Assembly (NCBI GenBank): GCA_963082975.1
Contig: OY720346.1
Location: 21,012,720 to 21,076,719, forward strand
Source of the DNA: Labia minor
Lineage: Eukaryota; Arthropoda; Insecta; Dermaptera; Spongiphoridae
DNA length: 64,000 nt
Direction: 5' to 3'
Shown one piece after another: positions 45,713 through 55,900 of this stretch. The position numbers and the translations under genes are program-made. Below the pieces are notes generated by a model. It saw only the letters and a list, made by a program, of their open reading frames with translations, was not told where the DNA came from and ran no database searches. Position 1 is the first letter of the stretch. Each line of letters begins with the position of its first letter.

Positions 45713-45955
45713 TTTGCCACCTCAAGTGATAAATGAATTTTCAATGGCCAGGGTGAGAAAACGTCCGGAGGTCTGCCAAGAGGCTGAGGTGCTGATTTAT
45801 GTGCTTGAGGAGGAGATGAACCTCTTGTGGTCACTTCCGCTTCCGGATGGCTGCCTAGCCAACGAACCTTGCAGCATCCATCAGTCCCCGGGGCACCCGC
45901 TTCCACTAATTATCGTCACAATCGAAAGGGAAGGTCTGATTTATTCGGGATAATA
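45713..45955 (+). other. candidate exon or conserved island (GC-richer, open frame)
   Basis: A TTTCTTTTTTATAG acceptor-like sequence precedes an 80-codon open stretch: PPQVINEFSMARVRKRPEVC, EAEVLIYVLEEEMNLLWSLP, SIHQSPGHPLPLIIVTIERE, ending in TAA and an AATAAA-like AATAAATAAA. Base composition is strikingly different from the flanks. The minus strand also has a 66-codon frame. No family recognised. Confidence 0.3.
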
Positions 45956-46750
45956 AATAAAAAAGTAAGAATCTTCAAAAAAAAAAAAAAAGAAATCGAC
46001 CATTCGTTAATGGCGTAGATTAAAGTAAGTTACTGATAATAAAACAGATGATAAAATTAATTGGATATTTTTAACACGAAAAAGGAAATCTGATAAACTC
46101 AAAGATTCGAAATATAGTATAGTATGACGAATATACAATCTATGTGAACAAGGAAAAAATGAAATCTGGCTTTAGAAAGAAAAAAAAATGGACAGCAGGA
46201 TTTAATTTAAAAATTCCTTATAAAAACCAGATGAATCAACAAAAGAATATTATGTCCCAGTAATATTAATTAAATTTTTTAAGGGAGTAAATCAAGGAAG
46301 TAGAAAAAAGGTTCCAAATAGGGATGAAGAGGAGTGAGACAAGTGGGCAAATGGTTGTTGCCTTGGAACATATTCTTTTTTTTCTGAGTAATTTATTAAA
46401 TTTATATTTTTCTCTCTTCTTTCATTTTTGTAAGAGGCCAGGATGATAAGTTTAATTAAACCCTGAATGGAAATCTTTATTAAAAAGCATACAAGGGAGA
46501 AGGACATGTTTTTCGAGCATAATAACTCACCTTAAAAATGTCTTTATAAGAAAAACACGAAGACAAAGACGTTAGGAGGGAAATTAGAATATATCTATAC
46601 ATCACATAATAGAATGATAATATTACTTTTACAATTCATCATAAAAAACGATAAGAAAAAAAATTAATAAAACTATTTTAAAGAAATATGTACATAATAA
46701 CTAATAACTATGCCAAAATTATGTTGATTAAAATTGTAAATATATATATA
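45956..46750. other. AT-rich spacer
   Basis: No supported gene or repeat. Confidence 0.45.
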
Positions 46751-47173
46751 TGAGCGTGGGAAATTTAGTGGCTCGATGATTGGGAATGACACTCCTGGCT
46801 GGTAGTAGTAGTTTTAGTAGTAGTAGTAGTAGTGTTGGCTCGTGTCTGGGCTCGTGCATGGTGCAGGCGACTCGGAGGGTTCCGACTGATGCAACTACTG
46901 ATGCGAATGCGCCTGTGACTGCTGCTCACCTGAATGCTTGAATGACTGAATGATGCGACTTATGTGACTACTCCGACAGAATATGATCTTGGAGGCCAGG
47001 CTCTTTTATATCCACCGAGGACCCATTTCCTCCCCAGGGCTAGACTTGGGTACAATTGAAGTCAAGTGGTGTTTTCGTTCCGGCTATGTGGGGATGAATG
47101 GAGTGAGAGAAAGTCTAAAAACTTCTGCCCCACATGCCGGCAAGGGTCGATCAGGCAAAAGTTTCAATTCCCA
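46751..47173 (-). mobile_element. probable solo LTR (423 bp)
   Basis: Begins TGAGCGTGGG and ends AATTCCCA, i.e. TG...CA ends on either strand, lying between TATATA flanks. On the minus strand a GGATATAAAAG box is followed by the composition expected for R/U5, with CATTCAGTCATTCAAGCATT and a (CTA)n run. GC content is far above the neighbours. No gag or pol sequence is next to it, so it would be a solo LTR. The flanking duplication cannot be proven because it lies in a TA repeat. Confidence 0.55.
47003..47012 (-). promoter_or_regulatory. TATA box of the putative LTR
   Basis: GGATATAAAAG on the minus strand, roughly 160 bp from the 5' end of the LTR. Confidence 0.45.
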
Positions 47174-47239
47174 TATATATATTATTACGGATAGACCCTG
47201 TTTTAAATATAAATTATTTATTATTGAATTTCTCTAGGC

Positions 47240-47300
47240 CCGATCTCGAGTCTTCAGTGTGGTAGACTGTCGTGCTAACCACTAAACCTCTGAAGAGTTA
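47240..47300 (-). other. tRNA-like sequence (SINE head or tRNA pseudogene)
   Basis: On the minus strand: AGAGGTTTAGTGGTTAGCAC (D-arm and A box), ACAGTCTACCACACTGAAGA (anticodon-arm-like) and CTCGAGATCGGGCC in place of the T arm. The B box is degenerate and stems are imperfect, so it is not a functional tRNA gene. A/T tail and AATAATATATATA downstream suggest a short SINE. Confidence 0.45.
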
Positions 47301-48019
47301 TATATATATATAGTTATAATTATAATTAAATCCAATATATTTCAAATTTCCATCTCTAGTTGTACATAATTTCTACTGAAATTTTAAAAAAAAAAATATT
47401 GATTTTAATAGAATTCAATTGGGACTCTAGTAAATTTCAAAGCATTCGATTTGATTGTATAGTAATAAATCAATTTTTATTTGTTAATATATATAATCGT
47501 AGAATCAATATGAATTTCAATAATTTGATCAACATATATATTATTATAGATCTATAACATTTTATTTTTATTTATTTATATGCAATTTTTTAATTTCTAA
47601 TTTTTTTTTATTTTGCAATCTTATGTTTAACTAGCTGTTCAGAGCGCGGCAGGTTTTATTACCTATTCCATTAACCATTTCAGAGAAAACAGATATTTTA
47701 ATATTGCTATCTGACTTCATATTAATAAACAATTTTAAATGAAAAAAATATATAATTGTCAAATTAAAAATTAATCTTAGTCATCTTACTGTTTTCGAAC
47801 AAATTCATATATATCAATGTATTATAAAAATTATATTTAATATATACTTAATTAATGTAATTATATTTAATATATGTTTTTTATTTGAATCGTAATTTTA
47901 TTTATTTTCAATTGTTTAAAAATAAGTGGTGAATTAGAATTTTGATTAATAATCAAGTAACTTAAAATATTTTACACTGTTTTGTGAAATTGGCTGTTAA
48001 AAATAATTTGTTTTTAGCC
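47301..48019. other. AT-rich spacer
   Basis: No supported feature. Confidence 0.45.
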
Positions 48020-48260
48020 TCTTTTTGTGTAGTTGAATGCAGAGAGTGAGGGATGAGGATAAGGGTGATGGTGGGTGGTTGGTCGGTTGATGGAAAGGGC
48101 GGCGCAGTAGAGAACCTCTCGTAAATTCATGCGGGCATTTTCGAGTGCCCCGGGGGGTGTTGGGCGTGCTCGTTGTATGTGTGTGTGTTGACCCGTGAAC
48201 ACCCTTGAGGGCTTCGTCAACCCTCAATAGACCAACCCTCATCTCCTCCCTTACTCATCA
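48020..48260. other. GC-richer island, function unknown
   Basis: Contains GCCCCGGGGGGTGTTGGGCG and a TG repeat. Minus-strand frames of 68 and 81 codons are open and proline/threonine-rich but resemble no family. Could be conserved non-coding sequence, an exon, or an old GC-rich repeat. Confidence 0.3.
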
Positions 48261-48719
48261 CGCACGACTCTTAATAGCAACCTAATAAAATAGAAGATAT
48301 ATTTAAAATAATAATAATAATAATAAAATAAATAAAAAAAATCCTATTTGATAAGATTTAAAATCAAGAGATATTAACCTCAGGATTAAAGGATTTAAAA
48401 AAAAATTATCATACTCGGAGAAAGAGGTAAATAGAAGGGGACTCAAAAGACCCTCAGGCTGAGACTATTACAAAATGGATTATCAGAGCAATTTGAAAAT
48501 ATTTGACATTCTTTTAAGAAAATAAGTACCTTCTATTTGATGAAATTGAATTATTTTTAAGAGTAAAAAAATTACAAATACTAACAAAAAGAAAAAAACT
48601 AAAATAGAACTAGATAATTATATATAGAATTTTAATCAGGAGAATCAAGATATAGATATCTTCAGTGTAGGATTAAGTAAGATGAGGTCAATAGTTATTT
48701 GAAATTTTGGGACCCTATC
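48261..48719. other. AT-rich spacer
   Basis: AAT repeats near 48310; nothing else recognised. Confidence 0.45.
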
Positions 48720-48727
48720 CTCTAAAA

Positions 48728-48815
48728 CAGTGTGCCGCGAGATTACGACGCTCCTAAACTTTTTTTTTTCTAAATTTTTTCAATTAGGTTCTAAAAAAAA
48801 GGTTGAGAATTACTA
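48728..48815. mobile_element. 88-bp hAT MITE (family F)
   Basis: The right end AGGTTGAGAATTACTA is the inverse of the family F start. The left end CAGTGTGCCGCGAG looks like the same start with about 15 bp deleted. CTCTAAAA is duplicated exactly at 48720-48727 and 48816-48823. It carries the shared TTTTTTCAATTAGGTTCTAA module. Confidence 0.85.
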
Positions 48816-49089
48816 CTCTAAAACTTTATGAATATAATTTTATTACACATAAAATTAACAAATGAACAAGAAATTGAAATATAATATAAATAAATGAAAA
48901 TTATTTAATATTGTATACATTAAAATTAAATATACATTTGGTTTTCTTAATTTTAGTATGTTTTAAATATATATAAGTAATATATATTTTATAGAGTATA
49001 ATCTAAAGTTGAGTTGGAGTCCATATGGGATTGCTTCGCCTAATGGATAATTCAGCACTGCTTGTAGTCTTTAGATTGATCCTATAGAT

Positions 49090-49458
49090 CAGGGGTGGCC
49101 AACACGTCGACCGCGGTCGACCGGTCGACCGCAAAGGCTTTAAAAGTACCCGCGAAGCCAAAGTTGGACAATTTGTTATAACTTAAATAAATGTTTGAAA
49201 TTCTTAATTCTATAATTTAATCTTACAATAATAAATTATTTGTGAAACATACACATACTGTTTATATTTATCGTGATAAGATAAACAATGTAGTAATACT
49301 GAACGCGCTCTGTCGCGCTAGTTGGTAGCTGTGTGATATAATGACTTCTTTAATTATCTTCTAAAATTTTAAAATTATTTGCCCATATCCATAGTCGACC
49401 GCAGACTATATTTTATTCAAAAAGTAACCCCTAAAAGCTAAAAGTTTCACCACACCTG
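49090..49458. mobile_element. non-autonomous family D element (369 bp)
   Basis: Starts CAGGGGTGGCCAACACGTCG with the GTCGACCGCGGTCGAC palindrome and ends CACCACACCTG. It keeps about 90 bp of the left and 130 bp of the right end of the family D element at 27609-30465, joined through AT-rich filler. Flanks CTATAGAT and ATATATAC do not form a clean duplication. Confidence 0.85.
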
Positions 49459-50186
49459 ATATATACAATCATTTATATTCTGAAATAATTTTATACAAAT
49501 GAATTTATAGTTTTAGCGTTTCTGAAAGTGTTCAACCAGAATTTCGTTTATAGAGTCTAAATTTTCACTCCGTAATAACAGTTTTTGACAATGAATTGAA
49601 AACATGCATACTTTCCATTTCATGTTTAAACTAGAAACATCATCCTCAAATTAATTAGAAATGTATTTAATCACTTCCTCTATTGTGCGCAATTTGAGAT
49701 CTCGATGTAATAGTCTAACTGGTGCCTTAGTTATTATACTCAAGATATTGTTTTGGGTCCACTGTAATTTAATTATATTGGATGCTCTTTAAAATATATG
49801 GAAATCTTTTTTTTGACAAAAGTAAATATGGTTTTTTACATAATTGTATGTTAACTTAACTCACATTCGATTCGTCCATTTTAATATATTAATATTCTAT
49901 AGGAGTTAGAAATTTTCTTATATTAAGAAAGAAGAAGAAATGGTGAAGATATCTAATAGTTATATCAGGTCGAATAATGCACCTGAAAGTAATATTGCAA
50001 ATTAAATATTTCATAATTGAAAGTGAGAAATTAATATATACTAAACCTGTATATATAATTAATCCCCTAACTAAGCTTAGTTTCTTATTTAAAGAATTGA
50101 TAAGTGATATCTCTTCCTCTAAATAAGGTTGAATTTTACTAAAGATCAGAGGGGGACTAGTAAGGGAACTGATAGAAAAAAGTTAA
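49459..50186. other. AT-rich spacer
   Basis: No supported feature. Confidence 0.45.
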
Positions 50187-50504
50187 AAGGTAAAGGACAT
50201 GATTTTTCCATGGGAGAGGGAAGGCAGAAAAAATCATGAGCTCACGTGAGGGCAGGGACGCCAATCCCTGAAATAGAATTCTTTTCTACTGGATTTATAA
50301 AAAAGAATCTACTCGCTACCCGGGATATTATTTTTAAATTTATTAAAAAATAATTTTAGATCATAATCATCCTATATGTTATTACATCTTTTATATACCA
50401 TATATTTACATTTTTCTTATCCCGATAATTTATATACTTATTATCCAAGGGCTTCCCTTTCTCAAAACACCGTTTAGTCCTAGACTACTCTACTCTACCC
50501 AAAT
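50187..50504. mobile_element. short-form family E element (318 bp), free-standing
   Basis: AAAAAGTTAAAAGGTAAAGG up to CTACTCTACTCTACCCAAA. It matches the first bases and the last 300 bp of the long E copies, i.e. a version lacking the hairpin pair. Stems seen: CATGATTTTT with AAAAATCATG, CTCACGTGAG, GGGACGCCAATCCC, TTCTTTTCTA with the later AAAAAGAA. Outside family D here, so E can stand alone. Confidence 0.7.
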
Positions 50505-50595
50505 GTTGTTTAATAAGAATAGATAGAATAGAAGAATATCATTCAGTTTAGTTTTTTTTTAATATATAATATATACCTATAAAATAAAAAGATAT

Positions 50596-50909
50596 AAAGG
50601 GTCCGCCATCTAACTTTTTTTCTTTAACTAGCGGTTATTTCAACACTGGTAACCTTAATGTCACTTCTGATTTGACAGAAAGTCAGTTTTATCCTTCCGC
50701 TGAACGAAAATGGTTGTGTATACGCTTGAGGAACGCGTGAAAATAGTGCAGTTTTACTTTGAAAATCATGGTAATGTTGCAGATTATGTGCGACAATTAC
50801 GTACCGAAATGGGAAGAAAAGAGGCGGCGTCAGCTCCGTATATGCGTTTTCTTTTGAAGAAATTGAGAGAAATTGGCACTATTATTGACAAACCAACACG
50901 TGATAAGCC
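50596..50909 (+). pseudogene. mariner 5' end and transposase N-terminus (HTH region)
   Basis: The leader starts about AAGGGTCCGCCATCTAAC. From the ATG at 50710 the frame encodes MVVYTLEERVKIVQFYFENH, then GNVADYVRQLRTEMGRKEAA and LLKKLREIGTIIDKPTRDKP, the helix-turn-helix start of a mariner-type transposase (DUF4817-like). At 50909 the sequence changes without a break into family A, so the frame finishes in foreign text (stop at 50953). All catalytic parts are missing. Confidence 0.8.
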
Positions 50910-51401
50910 AATTTTTTCCTCTAAGCTGACCATAAAAATAAAGATATATGTTTGATAGTTTTTCACATGATTAAAAATAGTATAAAAGTGCTATATCTAG
51001 AATTTCAGCTAGATTGAATCGCTGAAAGTACCGGAATTAATTTTTTAACACTGTAAATAACGCCTAAGCAGGTGGCGTGGCAAAGAGCAAAACACGTGCT
51101 GGTTTAATAAATATTATTTATTAATTTTATGTATTTATTAAAGCTTTTGTGGTTATTTTGATAATTATTAAGAGAATTTTTATTAAAAGACCACATTATT
51201 TGTATAAAATTATTTATTATAATAATAATATTATAATATTATAATAATAATAATAATATTTTAATTTAATAAATAATTTTATACAAATAATGTGGTCTTT
51301 TAATAAAAATTCTCTTAATAATTATTAATTTTAATTTAAATATAATATATGTTATTTAATCCAATTCAAATTTGAGAGATAGTCGAGTGGAGACACTCCA
51401 G
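50910..51401. mobile_element. family A element, copy 3 (half), with nested palindrome
   Basis: Begins in the middle of the family A sequence (TTTTTTCCTCTAAG..GACC) and ends with the complete terminus GAGATAGTCGAGTGGAGACA followed by CTCCAG. The microsatellite and the other terminus are missing at the mariner junction. Confidence 0.75.
51161..51325. repeat. 165-bp near-perfect palindrome (MITE) nested in family A
   Basis: ATAATTATTAAGAGAATTTT and TATTAAAAGACCACATTATT form the left arm; the exact inverse forms the right arm around an ATA-rich centre. Confidence 0.85.
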
Positions 51402-53153
51402 ATTTTTAATATATATATAATGGTTTATAGTATCTATAACTTATTGTACAATAGTATTTTATTGATTAATAATAATAAAAAGAATTTTATAACCTATTTT
51501 TTTATTATTTCTACTCATTTTTTAACGATTTATTTATTACTTATGGTATTTAATATTGATAATATTATTAATCTTGGTACGTTGAAAGAAAAACCAATAA
51601 TCTATCGTATATTTATTATCCACATATAATTCTTTTCTATGTTTGAATAAACAATTCACTTTGTTTTATATTCCAAAACAAAAAGTAAATAAAAATATTC
51701 CAAAAAAGGTAGACTGGTAAATATACAGTTAATCTGATAAAATATTCGAACATTTTTTTTATTATATTGGTGTGTAAAAAAGCATTCTCAATATTTTAGT
51801 GGTTGGAAAAATATTGAGCTATTTTTGAGTGACATCCGAATAGCAATAATTAATCATTGAACAATGTTGCAATGCAATTTATGAAACAGCCAACTACCGA
51901 AACAAGGCACAGTGCCATCCATCCCTACGGGAGAGGATATTTCAATCAAAAAGACATCAAGTGGGCAAATAAATATCAGAGTTTGATCGATTTTAATTGC
52001 ATCGGAGTTTATTTTAGAAAAAAAAAAAAATAAAAAGAAATGGTAAAGTCATTAAGTTGTAACATTTTTATTTACAGAAGTGCATATGTAAAATTTTGTT
52101 GAACAAATTTCATTTATTTCAAAATGTCCGAGTAAATAACATTGATTTTTTTTTTATTGTTTTTATTTATATTAAAATCGAATATATGATTTCATTTCTA
52201 TATTAAATAAATTAGCGTATAAGCATCACACTACTTTCATTTATATATATATATATATAATTTTTACATTCCAATTCATCATCATTAAATTTAATATCAA
52301 TTTTCATTTATCATATCATATAAATAAAATCACAGATGAATAATTTATTTGTCGAAAATTAATCTAAAATTCAATTGGATTGGCATTCAATCGTATATCT
52401 TTTGTCTGATAAGAAAAGAAACGTGTAAACGAATTTCAAGAATAATGAATGAATACGATTTCTAAAGGAACGGGAAACAAACAAACCCTGAGAATGGGAA
52501 GCGGGGGGTTGAGAGGGTTGAACGAAATGATAACAAAGTAGATCCTGGTACTTTGTCACAGATAAAAAAAAGAGAAGAAAAAAAAACCGGGACAAAAACG
52601 AGAACGGGGTTAGGAGACATAGGAGGGAGTCATTTTACAATGTGATTTATTTATGAACTGGCGAAATCAAAAGAAAGACCCGACCTAATATTATCCTCTG
52701 TTGAATAATATTCCAGTTTACTGTTATCAAGAACACAGAGGGAACAGACAAGAAAATTGAAAACTTAATTAAAATTAAAAAAAAAACAATTTTTTTAAAT
52801 TTATTTTATCTTTAATAATAAAAAACAAATATTTCCTTTTATAAAGTGAATAAAAAAATAATAATTAATAAAGTGAAAAAAATGAAAAATTCTTGAAATG
52901 ATAAGATGTGAATAAATTAAATTCAAAATTTCTAAAATTAAAAATATTTTAACTTTGAAGGATTCTTTAATTAAAATAAAGAAATTTCTTATCGAAGAAT
53001 TTCAAAAAATATTTTGTATTATTAAAAAAAAAAATAATTTTTTTAAATAAAATAATTTCTGTTGATTTGTTTAGTTCTTCATTTCAGTTACATTTTATTT
53101 TTTATTAATGTTAAAAACAGTAGGGCTAGATTTCAACTTAATTATTATGAAGT
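51402..53153. other. AT-rich stretch without recognised gene
   Basis: A GC-richer part near 52480-52700 is non-repetitive but shows no supported gene. Confidence 0.45.
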
Positions 53154-53764
53154 ATTTTTACTATCTCGCCAGAGATAGTATTGCGATCAGGAAAATTTTC
53201 GATGTTGAGATTTTGATGTTTTTATACGTTTTGAAGGTTCCTGAATCATTTTCACTAAGGTTGAGAAAAATGTCTGTGTGTGTGTGTATGTGTGTGTGTG
53301 TGTATGTATGTAGGCAAGATTACGCAAAAACGGTTTGAACTAGAATGATGTAATTTGGTACATGAGCATTATTCAAAATTCATAGTTTTCTATCAACTTT
53401 TGAGAAATGTAGCTCAACCGGAAGAGGGTCATTACCTACAACGTTTTGATTTTTTTTCCTCTAAAGTGACCGTAAAAATAAAGATATATGTTTGATAATT
53501 TTTCACATGATTAATAATTGTATAAAACTGCTATATATAGAATTTCAGCTTGATTGAATCGCTGAAAGTACCAGAATTAATTTTTTAACACTGCAAATCT
53601 CACGCGCCAACACGTGCCATGGTGCCATCAATAAAAAACCAAACATGCGCTGGTTTAATATTTATTATTTATAATTTATAATTAATTAAATTTAATTTAA
53701 ATATAATATATTATGTTATTTAATCCAATTCAAATTGCGAGATAGTCGAGTGGAGACACTCCAG
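53154..53764. mobile_element. family A element, full-length copy 4
   Basis: Both hairpin ends are present: ATTTTTACTATCTCGCCAGA at the left and GAGATAGTCGAGTGGAGACA plus CTCCAG at the right, with a TGTG/TATG microsatellite at 53274-53311. Opposite orientation to copy 1, same length class. Confidence 0.85.
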
Positions 53765-54941
53765 CTTATTTTTATTTGAAATTTAGAAATAATTTTTTTT
53801 TAATGTTAATTTTTATAATAAATAAAAAAATGAAAAACAAATTTTCTTTTTAACAACCAGTTATAAGTAAATATTAAGTTTTCAAAAAAATGGAATAAAT
53901 AAAATGCTTACTTCTCAAAAAAAACTTAAGTACAAAAATGAATTCCGGAGACTGCTTCTTCAGTATCTTTCTTTTTATCTTTTATATTTAATATATATAC
54001 TACTCTATAAATCTAACAAAAGTTTTATATCTAATTATTATTGGGTCATTATTTATTAATTTTATACTTGAAATATTATAAATGTAAAAAAAAATACACT
54101 CTGAGATTTATATTTCTTTATATAAAAGTAAATAGTTTATAAAAATAGAATAAATATAAAACACTCAAAAATCAGTATAATGTATAAAGTTTGTTCATAT
54201 AATATACATTATATTGTATATAAGTGGAATTATATATTTGTTCTTTCAGTTAGGCGTATATAAAAAGAACATGGAGGGAAAAGAGGAGAAGCAAATAAAC
54301 CAAAGAAAATACTTAAAAAAAATATCAAGACTTGTTTAGAATTATTTCCAATATTTTTCTACATTGTGTGTAGAAAGTTTTCTTTTCAAACTTTCTCCGG
54401 TTGTGAGGTTGTGCTCATTTGTACGTAGTGACGTCTTTTAAATTGTTTTTCTTTCTCTCTAACTATATATACACTATAATTCTTGCTAGTATTCTACACT
54501 GTAATTTTCTATATTTAAGTAATGATGATGATAAAATAAAAAAAATGATTGACATTTATAGACACTTCCTTTTCTTTATAGGGGAATGGCTACAGTCGTT
54601 GACCCCTTTAAGCAACTCCTAGCAGCCTTTAATGCATATCTGGGCAAATTACGGAACAATCTGTGTCAAATTAGGTCTGCAGAAAATAGATGTTAGAGCA
54701 TTTTGATGAATAAAAAAAATCATTTTCTCATGACAAATTCAATAAGTACTTTAAAAAAAATCCTTAAAATTACAGTTATTGGCCTAGGTATTCTATAGTG
54801 ATACAACCATATTACATAACCATAGTTAATTGAGCAAATTTTTAAAATAAAAATCTCTTATTATTTGTGTTTTAGTGATAAGGGAACAATGACTGCCTTG
54901 GGGCCAACGACTGTAGCCGTTACCCTAAAAATAATAAAATA
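53765..54941. other. AT-rich stretch without recognised gene
   Basis: No supported feature. Confidence 0.45.
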
Positions 54942-55601
54942 TGAGGGTCGTTCACAAAGTAACCGCCGTTTTGAAATAAAAAATAAACCAATTGAGATAC
55001 AAAAATTTTATTATATACATTTTAAAACTACACTTTTTCTCTACTTTTCTACATATTCACCAAATAAATTCAAGCACTTATCATATCTTTTAACAGTTTT
55101 TGAAATGCCGTCTGCATAAAAATCTGCCGCCTGAGAGCTTAGCCAACCTGTCACAGTCTCATCGCCGGTAACGATCCTGTTCAAAAAAGTTTCTCCTTCA
55201 ATGTCATACCGAGTAAGAAAGTCTATGGCAGAACTCATTCTTTTCAGTGAGCACTTCTGGAATCCAACGAGCACAAAACTTGTGATAGCCAAGTTTTTCT
55301 GTCACTATCTCAAGCACAAAACTTCTAAAAATTTCAGGAAAATGATCGGAAAAGCGCGTTCTCACGAATTTTCTCGTTCACTTTGTTCACCAAGTCATCA
55401 CTGACGAGACAGGCGGAAGATTTTTATGCAGACGGCATTTCAAAAACTGTTAAAAGATATGATAAGTGCTTGAATTTATTTGGTGAATATGTAGAAAAGT
55501 AGAGAAAAAGTGTAGTTTTAAAATGTATATAATAAAATTTTTGTATCTCAATTGGTTTATTTTTTATTTCAAAACGGCGGTTACTTTGTGAACGACCCTC
55601 G
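54942..55601 (-). mobile_element. foldback element derived from a mariner
   Basis: Two arms of about 190 bp (54942-55137 and about 55415-55601) are inverted copies, starting GAGGGTCGTTCACAAAGTAA on one side and its inverse on the other, next to TA. Both arms encode the end of a mariner transposase (SSQAADFYADGISKTVKRYD, then KCLNLFGEYVEK). Between them only a short part remains, including FLNRIVTGDETV around the first catalytic Asp, joined directly to the C-terminal text. Confidence 0.85.
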
Positions 55602-55762
55602 TAGTTATTGTTGCATAAAAGGGATAAAAACTATGATTTTTTGTTTATTTTGAGTTAACTTCAACAAAGGAATTGATTATTTGGGGATAGCAACAGTCAT
55701 ATAATCAAGAAATGTTAACCTATACATGTATTTAAATTAAGTTATCATAGTCTGTCACCTAC

Positions 55763-55900
55763 CTGAGTGAGATGCCATCTTTTGCTTGCTTTGGCAATGG
55801 GATCGGTTACTTGAGTACATGCTGCCCCAAAAAGCATCACTTTATGTGGTCCTATGTGCATCATATCGAAAAATGCTTTCACCCCGACAGCCGCATTGCA
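55763..55900 (-). CDS. exon of a metabotropic GABA-B receptor (subunit 2 type)
   Basis: GABA-B receptors are class C G-protein coupled receptors; this part belongs to the extracellular Venus-flytrap ligand-binding domain. The exon encodes exactly 46 codons: CNAAVGVKAFFDMMHIGPHK, VMLFGAACTQVTDPIAKASK, RWHLTQ. A pyrimidine-rich acceptor ending TTTTGTTTTCAG precedes it and the donor CAG/GTAGGTGAC follows, both on the minus strand, giving a phase 0 exon at both sides. No stop or frameshift occurs and the sequence looks strongly conserved, as expected of a live gene. No other exon is recognised in the window, so the introns on both sides must be long: more than about 8 kb upstream and possibly more than 55 kb downstream if none was missed. 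Subunit 2 assignment rests on remembered family similarity. Confidence 0.85.

Noticed and set aside
50187-50504. Family E interpreted as a tRNA-derived SINE because of GGGACGCCAATCCC
   Set aside because: The would-be T arm has a loop of wrong sequence and no A box lies at proper distance.
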